The notes below the pieces were generated by a model. It saw nothing but the letters and a program-made list of their open reading frames with translations. It did no database searches and had not been told where the DNA came from. Below, piece by piece: positions 59,449-64,000 of a stretch of DNA of 64,000 nt (position 1 is the first letter of the stretch; the number at the start of each line of letters is the position of its first letter). This stretch comes from Paracoccaceae bacterium (GTDB lineage: Bacteria; Pseudomonadota; Alphaproteobacteria; Rhodobacterales; Rhodobacteraceae), in contig REBU01000041.1 of the NCBI GenBank assembly GCA_007692585.1, positions 1 through 64,000 of the forward strand, given 5' to 3'. The translations under genes and the position numbers were made by a program.

Positions 59449-60324
59449 TCAGACGAGTTCCCCACCACTGTAGTTGTTCAGGATCACCCCGAGAAATTCC
59501 GCCTGTCCGCTCAGCAGACGTTCACATTCCGCCATTTCCGCGGTCGAGCTGCGCTGACTGTCGGCCACGAGCAGCATGGCGTCGAGATGGCCGCACATCG
59601 CCAGTGCCATATCCCCGCCCAGCATCGGCGGCAGATCGCAGATGATCAGGTCGGGCGCGTAGCTGTCGTGCAGATCCGCGAGGGTCACGGCCAGATCATC
59701 CGCTGAAAACTGTGTGCTCAGCGCCATATCCCCGGCGGGTTGGCCGACGGCCAGCGCAACCGTATCCGTCAGGCGTTGTAGCGCGGCGTCGGGACCGACG
59801 AGGCCCGACAACAGGTCAAGCACCGGGTTTTGCGGGGTTATTTCGAAATATCGGTGCAGACCGGGCGCCCGCAGGTTCAGGTCCAGTCCGATGACGCGCA
59901 GATCGCCGCGCCGCGCCATCGACGCGATCAGCCCCGCTGCGACAAAGGATGTCCCCGCACCACTGCGCGGCGCGCTCACCCCGAGGCTGACCATCTGGCG
60001 GCTGCGGAATGTCTGAACAAGCTGCGTGCGCAAAACGTCGAAACGCCCGATGATGTCTGAGCTGCGCGCCTGCAGATTAAATTCGACCACCCGCGCGTCC
60101 GGCGCCGGGTCGCGGCTATGGTCCCCGAGCGCGGCCCAGTTCTCGTCGATGCAGGAGCGCCGATGCGCGATCGCAGCGCGCTCCTGGGCAGAGCGGCGCA
60201 TGTCGCGATGCCCCGACAGCGCAAGGCTGGGGCGCGGTGGGCTTGTTGCGCCACGCGCTTGGCCCTCGGGGCTTGCTTGCTCCCCAAGGTTCATGAATTT
60301 TTCCAGACGGCGCGTGTCGACCAT
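59449..60324 (-). CDS. CpsD/BY-kinase-like ATPase with degenerate Walker A
   Basis: A 291-residue protein of the MinD/BY-kinase type. 'VSLGVSAPRSGAGTSFVAAGL' occupies the Walker A position, but the nucleotide-gripping Lys of 'GAGKS' is Thr ('GAGTS'). 'VIGLDLNLRAPGLHRYF' is the Walker A' motif and 'DLIICDLPPML' Walker B. There is no C-terminal tyrosine cluster. It is likely a regulatory partner of the chain-length protein rather than an active kinase. The track start at 60462 overlaps the leader; the ATG at 60324 begins 'MVDTRRLEKFMNLGE'. First gene of the NRPS-PKS operon. Confidence 0.8.
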   Translation of the reverse strand: MVDTRRLEKFMNLGEQASPEGQARGATSPPRPSLALSGHRDMRRSAQERAAIAHRRSCIDENWAALGDHSRDPAPDARVVEFNLQARSSDIIGRFDVLRTQLVQTFRSRQMVSLGVSAPRSGAGTSFVAAGLIASMARRGDLRVIGLDLNLRAPGLHRYFEITPQNPVLDLLSGLVGPDAALQRLTDTVALAVGQPAGDMALSTQFSADDLAVTLADLHDSYAPDLIICDLPPMLGGDMALAMCGHLDAMLLVADSQRSSTAEMAECERLLSGQAEFLGVILNNYSGGELV

Positions 60325-60431
60325 TCTCTGACCAGTTTCCAACAGAGGGGCGTAGTTACCGGATTGTTTCCGACCCTTCACATAGTAACCGCTAATCGTG
60401 CAGTTTGACGACCAGATTAGGGCGAAAGCAA

Positions 60432-60448
60432 GGCGACATGACGTCGCC
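60432..60448. terminator. Stem-loop downstream of lolA
   Basis: 'GGCGAC-n5-GTCGCC', followed in the lolA direction by 'TTGCTTTC'. It sits 62 bp after the lolA stop and about 110 bp before the next operon start, so it may end the lolA transcript, though the T-tract is weak. Confidence 0.45.
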
Positions 60449-60509
60449 TGCATGCAAAACATGCCAATGCTCGAAAGGGCGCGCGCGCCGCGTCAGCTCT
60501 GTCGGGGTG

Positions 60510-61115
60510 TCAGCGACGCCGCGAATCGGCTTCCGCCGTAATGTTGAATAAGCGCGCCGAGAGGGTTGTTCCGAACTGCATGTTGCCCAGAATGACCGTC
60601 GTTTCCGCGCCCGTATCGTCGCGGATGATCCATTGCCGCAGCTCGGTCGGATTGGCCGAAAACACCAAGCGGATGGAACCGAATTGCGGGTTTTCAGGGT
60701 CTTGAGCGATCACGGTGGTGGTCGCGCCGTCATCGGTATGGCCCACGACCATGCGGCGGTTCTGGAAATTGACATTCTGTTCCAGAATCAGGTTCAGCGG
60801 GGTCTGGCGCAGCGGATACTGGCTTGGTCCCTGATTGGACCGCCCGTCAAAGATCGCCACCTGACCACCGCCTGCCATGACCAGCGAGCGATCGGGCGGG
60901 TCATATTCGAACCGTACGCGGCCAGGGCGGCGGATGAACACGCGCCCGGTCGAGATCGTTCCATCCGGGTTGATCTGCGTGAAATCCCCCTGCGCGGTAG
61001 AAAAGCTGTTGAAATAGCGCGAGATTTCATCCAGCGGGATGCGCTGCCCGAAGGCAGGGCTGGCCAGCGCGAAGGCAGGCAGGGAGAAAAGGAGGAAGCG
61101 GCGCGATATCGTCAT
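60510..61115 (-). CDS. lolA: Outer-membrane lipoprotein carrier protein LolA
   Basis: A 201-residue periplasmic chaperone that shuttles lipoproteins from LolCDE to LolB. The N-terminus has a signal peptide ('MTISRRFLLFSLPAFALASPAFG'). The open-barrel fold is evident from 'YFNSFSTAQGDFTQINPDGTISTGRVFIRRPGRVRFEY' and 'LVMAGGGQVAIFD'. The usual conserved Arg that lines the cavity is plausibly 'RVRFEY'. It runs in the same direction as the NRPS operon with a 185-bp gap. Confidence 0.92.
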   Translation of the reverse strand: MTISRRFLLFSLPAFALASPAFGQRIPLDEISRYFNSFSTAQGDFTQINPDGTISTGRVFIRRPGRVRFEYDPPDRSLVMAGGGQVAIFDGRSNQGPSQYPLRQTPLNLILEQNVNFQNRRMVVGHTDDGATTTVIAQDPENPQFGSIRLVFSANPTELRQWIIRDDTGAETTVILGNMQFGTTLSARLFNITAEADSRRR

Positions 61116-61465
61116 GCGCCCTTAAATAGCGGTTTTTGCCCTGCGCGGAAGCCTTGATCTGCTCACAGGCGCTACACAAGGCAGAGAGTCGCCGAAAACG
61201 CGGCCCCGGCCCTGTCCCACAGGTCGCCATCCTGCGCTCGGAACCGGGGTGTTTCGCGAGTGATGTGTAGGGAGTGACACACGGCAACGGGATAATGTGT
61301 CGAATTATACCCATCGGTCCGCCCGAGTTCCGATTGGTCGCGCGAATGCCCTTCCCGGCCTTGCTTTTTGTGACCGGCATCGCTTCAGTCCCGCCAGTGC
61401 CCTGCAGACCCCGGAGGGGGGGCTGCTGCGGGCCTGCAACAACGCAAAACAAAGGGGAGGTCCCA
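61116..61465. other. Divergent intergenic region lolA / TRAP transporter
   Basis: About 350 bp with no gene recognised. On the minus strand 'TATAAT' lies near 61301-61306 within 'GGGTATAATTCGACAC', a possible -10 for lolA; no matching -35 is evident. Upstream of the plus-strand gene there is a strong 'AGGGGAGG' ribosome site. Confidence 0.4.
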
Positions 61466-62443
61466 ATGCGTTTCACCAATTTCGCGGCTTTGGCCGCTGC
61501 GTCCTTCATGGCTGTCTCTGTGGCTTCGGCACAGGACCGTGACGGCTGGCCGTCCGATCTGACTGTCGGCACGGCAAGCCAGGGCGGCGTTTACTTCGTT
61601 TACGGCAACGGCCTGGCCGGGTTTCTGGGCGAAGAGCTGGGGCTGAACGCCTCGGGCGAAGTCACTGGCGGCCCGGTGCAGAATGTCACGCTCACGCAGA
61701 TGGGCGATCATGATATCGGTCTGGTCACGATGGGCCCGGCTTTCGAGGCCTGGAATGGCGAGAGCGAGCTGGCCCCCGGCCTGCCGCATAGCGATATCCG
61801 CGCGCTTTTCCCGATGTATGAAACCCCCTTTCAGGGCGTCGCGCTGCGCTCGAGCGGCATCACCTCGGTCAGTGACTTTGAAGGCAAGCGCGTCGGCGTC
61901 GGCCCTGCAGGCGGCACGCCCGGCACTTATTGGCCGCGCTTCCTGAACACGCTCGGGATCAATGCGACGATTTCGAATGCAGGGGCCGCGGATACGGCCG
62001 GCCAGCTGAAGGATGGTCTGGTCGATGCCTTCGTCTTTGCCGCCGGTCTGCCGATTGGCGCGTTTTCGCAGCTGGTTGCGGAATCGGATGTGGTGCTTTT
62101 CGGCTTCACTGAGGGCGAGCTGGCGCAGATCCTCGAAGCGCATCCCGAAGTGTCGGAATTCACCATCCCGGCGGGCACTTACACCACGCAGGAAGACGAC
62201 CAGATGTCGGTTGCGATGTGGAACTATGCGATTGCGCATGCCGACATGCCCGAAAGCCTGGCCTATGAGATCACGCGCCTTGTGATGGAAAACAACGACC
62301 GCATGCTGCAGATCCATGCCGCAGCGGCGGCGACGCTGCCGGAAAATGCCGTGCCCAATAACGGCTTCCTGCCGTTCCATCCCGGCGCCGTGCGGTATTT
62401 CGAGGAAATCGGGATCGAAATCCCAGAAGACCTGCGGGGCTGA
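61466..62443 (+). CDS. TAXI-family TRAP transporter solute-binding protein
   Basis: A 325-residue periplasmic receptor (NMT1/TAXI). Signal peptide 'FAALAAASFMAVSVASA'. 'LTVGTASQGGVYFVYGNGLAGFL', 'FEGKRVGVGPAGGTPGTYWPRFL' and 'MENNDRMLQIHAAAAATLPENAV' are TAXI hallmarks. Substrates include glutamate, alpha-ketoacids and related acids; not predictable here. The ATG at 61466 follows 'AGGGGAGG'. The fused permease gene follows 132 bp later. Confidence 0.92.
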   Translation: MRFTNFAALAAASFMAVSVASAQDRDGWPSDLTVGTASQGGVYFVYGNGLAGFLGEELGLNASGEVTGGPVQNVTLTQMGDHDIGLVTMGPAFEAWNGESELAPGLPHSDIRALFPMYETPFQGVALRSSGITSVSDFEGKRVGVGPAGGTPGTYWPRFLNTLGINATISNAGAADTAGQLKDGLVDAFVFAAGLPIGAFSQLVAESDVVLFGFTEGELAQILEAHPEVSEFTIPAGTYTTQEDDQMSVAMWNYAIAHADMPESLAYEITRLVMENNDRMLQIHAAAAATLPENAVPNNGFLPFHPGAVRYFEEIGIEIPEDLRG

Positions 62444-62575
62444 TCCTGCGGGAGCGCTGAAACAGACCGGTCAGTGCGCCTGCGCGCTCTGACCTTTTTC
62501 GCAAATGGCGATGGTTGCCGCCCTGAAATAGGCAAAGCCCGCGCCTGATGCGTCATCCATGGATCGGGGGGGAAC

Positions 62576-64000
62576 ATGTCACAATCATCCGCGCAAACAG
62601 ACCCGGAGAAGCTCGACAATATCGCTGATGGCGTCGATAATGAGATCGTCATGGCCAACCAGCGGGTCTTCGCGGGTGTGGTCGGGCTGGTCGTGACGAC
62701 GCTCTGCATCCTCTATACCGTGTTCCATGTCGGCGCGATGAATGGATTGCATGACCGGCTGACGGATTTCCTGGGCCTGCCTTCGGTCGATCTGACTGAG
62801 CCATGGCGCTACCGTCTGGTCCATGTGGCCGGCGGGCTGGCGCTGGGGTTCATCCTGTTTTCCGCCCGCGCCCTGCATGATGACAGCCAGGATGCGCCCT
62901 ATTCGCTGATCGAGAAGGCGCTTCTGGCCATCGGTGGCGGACTGATCCTGCTGGCGCTGGGCCAGGTGGTGATGATGTTTGCAACGGGCGACCGGATCAT
63001 GACCGGCGCGCCTGCGGACAAGCATCTGTGGAGCTTCGGCTATCCGCTGATTGGCGGAACGGTGATCACGCTGATTGCGAGTTTCATCCAGCCCCAACGC
63101 AGCCGCACGCGCCTGTCGCTGGCTGATACGTTGCTGGCCGTCGCCGCCATCGTGGTGGGGATCTATATCATCGGCCACGCTGATCTGCTGCGCACCCGTG
63201 CACAGGTCTTCCCGCATCCCAATGACATGTGGGCCTCGGTCGCCGGGATCATCCTGATCCTGGAGCTGACGCGCCGGCTGGCGGGTCTTGCGTTGGTGGT
63301 TATTGTGGGTGTGTTTCTGGCCTATGGATTTGTCGGCCCCTGGCTGCCCGGCATCCTGAACCATCGCGGCTATGCGCCTGCGCGGTTTTTCGGCTTCATC
63401 TACACCGATAACGGGATTCTGGGGCCGACTACTGCGATTTCGTCCACCTATATCATTCTGTTCATCACCTTTGCGGCCTTTCTGCAGGCCAGCCGGGTGG
63501 GCGAGTATTTCGTGAATTTCGCCTTTGCCGCTGCCGGCGGCGCGCGGGGCGGTCCGGCCAAGGTCGCGGTCTTTGCCAGCGGTCTGATGGGCATGATCAA
63601 TGGCACCTCGGCGGGCAATGTCGTCTCGACGGGATCGCTGACCATTCCGCTGATGAAGAAGGTGGGCTACCGGCCCCAGACCGCGGCCTCGGTCGAGGCC
63701 GCCGCCTCGTCCGGTGGGCAGATCCTGCCGCCCATCATGGGCGCAGGCGCCTTCATCATGGCCGAGATCACCGGCATCGCCTATCGCGATATCGTCATTG
63801 CGGCGATCATCCCGGCGATCCTGTATTTCACGTCGGTTTATTTCATGGTCGACAAGGAAGCGCTGAAGAAAGGCATGAAAGGGCTGCCGCGGGACATGCT
63901 GCCGCGGTTTGATGTGCTGGCGCGGCGTGCTTTCCTGTTCATTCCCATCATCATCCTGATCGGGGCGCTGTTCATGGGCTATTCGGTGATCCGTGCGGGC
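62576..64000 (+). CDS. TRAP transporter fused permease (4TM+12TM), partial at window end
   Basis: A 475-codon open frame starting at an ATG after 'GGGGGGGA' and running off the window (absent from the track because it has no stop). The small 4TM part occupies about the first 200 residues and the large-subunit DctM-like part follows: 'IYTDNGILGPTTAISSTYIILFI', 'FASGLMGMINGTSAGNVVSTGSLTIPLM' and 'VEAAASSGGQILPPIMGAGAFIMAEI', the typical TAXI-TRAP permease motifs. Works with the upstream binding protein, driven by a cation gradient. Confidence 0.93.
   Translation, partial: MSQSSAQTDPEKLDNIADGVDNEIVMANQRVFAGVVGLVVTTLCILYTVFHVGAMNGLHDRLTDFLGLPSVDLTEPWRYRLVHVAGGLALGFILFSARALHDDSQDAPYSLIEKALLAIGGGLILLALGQVVMMFATGDRIMTGAPADKHLWSFGYPLIGGTVITLIASFIQPQRSRTRLSLADTLLAVAAIVVGIYIIGHADLLRTRAQVFPHPNDMWASVAGIILILELTRRLAGLALVVIVGVFLAYGFVGPWLPGILNHRGYAPARFFGFIYTDNGILGPTTAISSTYIILFITFAAFLQASRVGEYFVNFAFAAAGGARGGPAKVAVFASGLMGMINGTSAGNVVSTGSLTIPLMKKVGYRPQTAASVEAAASSGGQILPPIMGAGAFIMAEITGIAYRDIVIAAIIPAILYFTSVYFMVDKEALKKGMKGLPRDMLPRFDVLARRAFLFIPIIILIGALFMGYSVIRAG

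Overview
The window reads as chromosomal DNA of a high-GC alphaproteobacterium, most likely a Rhodobacterales (Rhodobacteraceae) species. The basis is gene content (cobalamin genes, Dps next to an Irr-type iron box, HemP, Tat-exported nitrate/cyanate-type binding protein, TAXI-TRAP transporter, FkbM and DUF1178 proteins) and a short inverted element with the core 'GATATTTGGGCAAGGATGAAA', a kind of sequence I associate with this order. No rRNA, tRNA, insertion sequence, phage gene or CRISPR array was recognised. Most long lines of the ORF track are antisense shadows created by the GC-rich third codon positions.

Layout. 365-5504 (minus): a three-gene signalling operon, with a LOV-domain hybrid histidine kinase, a secreted cysteine-free SUOX-fold protein and a transmembrane hybrid kinase ending in an HPt domain. 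6575-6931: small four-helix membrane protein. 7158-12104 (minus): cobQ, cobO and two COG0523 metallochaperone-type GTPases, with a Zur-box-like palindrome at the divergent start. 12236-13580: small metal/iron genes (conserved 89-aa protein, hemP, DUF1289, dps) with an Irr-box-like palindrome upstream of dps. 14482-17555 (minus): tight operon of zinc-type dehydrogenase, PTPS/QueD-like enzyme, SAM methyltransferase and RibD-type reductase, probably a pterin- or deazapurine-like pathway. 17963-21961: FkbM methyltransferase, inositol-phosphatase-like enzyme, DUF1178, glutathione peroxidase and histone-deacetylase-family hydrolase. 21969-27700: a degenerate bacterial-enhancer-binding-type regulator, divergent from a cyanate ABC transporter/cyanase operon, with two tandem palindromic operators between them. 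27753-29925: secreted dienelactone-hydrolase-like enzyme and a divergent membrane-bound AraC regulator. 29937-36247 (minus): PQQ dehydrogenase, CDF transporter, COG4529 flavoprotein and phospholipase-D-family enzyme. 36639-43419: purU with a structured leader, and a divergent five-gene peptide ABC transporter. 43587-43898: small secreted protein.

The most remarkable region is 44176-60324 (minus), one tightly packed seven-gene operon. In transcription order it encodes a degenerate CpsD-like ATPase, a Wzz/GNVR chain-length protein, an O-antigen ligase/polymerase-like membrane protein, a type I PKS (KS-AT-KR-DH-ACP-TE), a GT2 glycosyltransferase, an NRPS (formyltransferase, adenylation domain with an embedded luciferase-like monooxygenase, PCP) and a phosphopantetheinyl transferase. 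Four of the six junctions are 4-bp overlaps or 3-nt gaps. The adenylation pocket, read by hand, is close to the glycine code. The lines therefore suggest a formyl-glycine-primed, once-extended polyketide made together with a glycosyltransferase and exopolysaccharide-type membrane machinery.

60510-64000: lolA and a TAXI-type TRAP transporter whose fused permease runs off the window.
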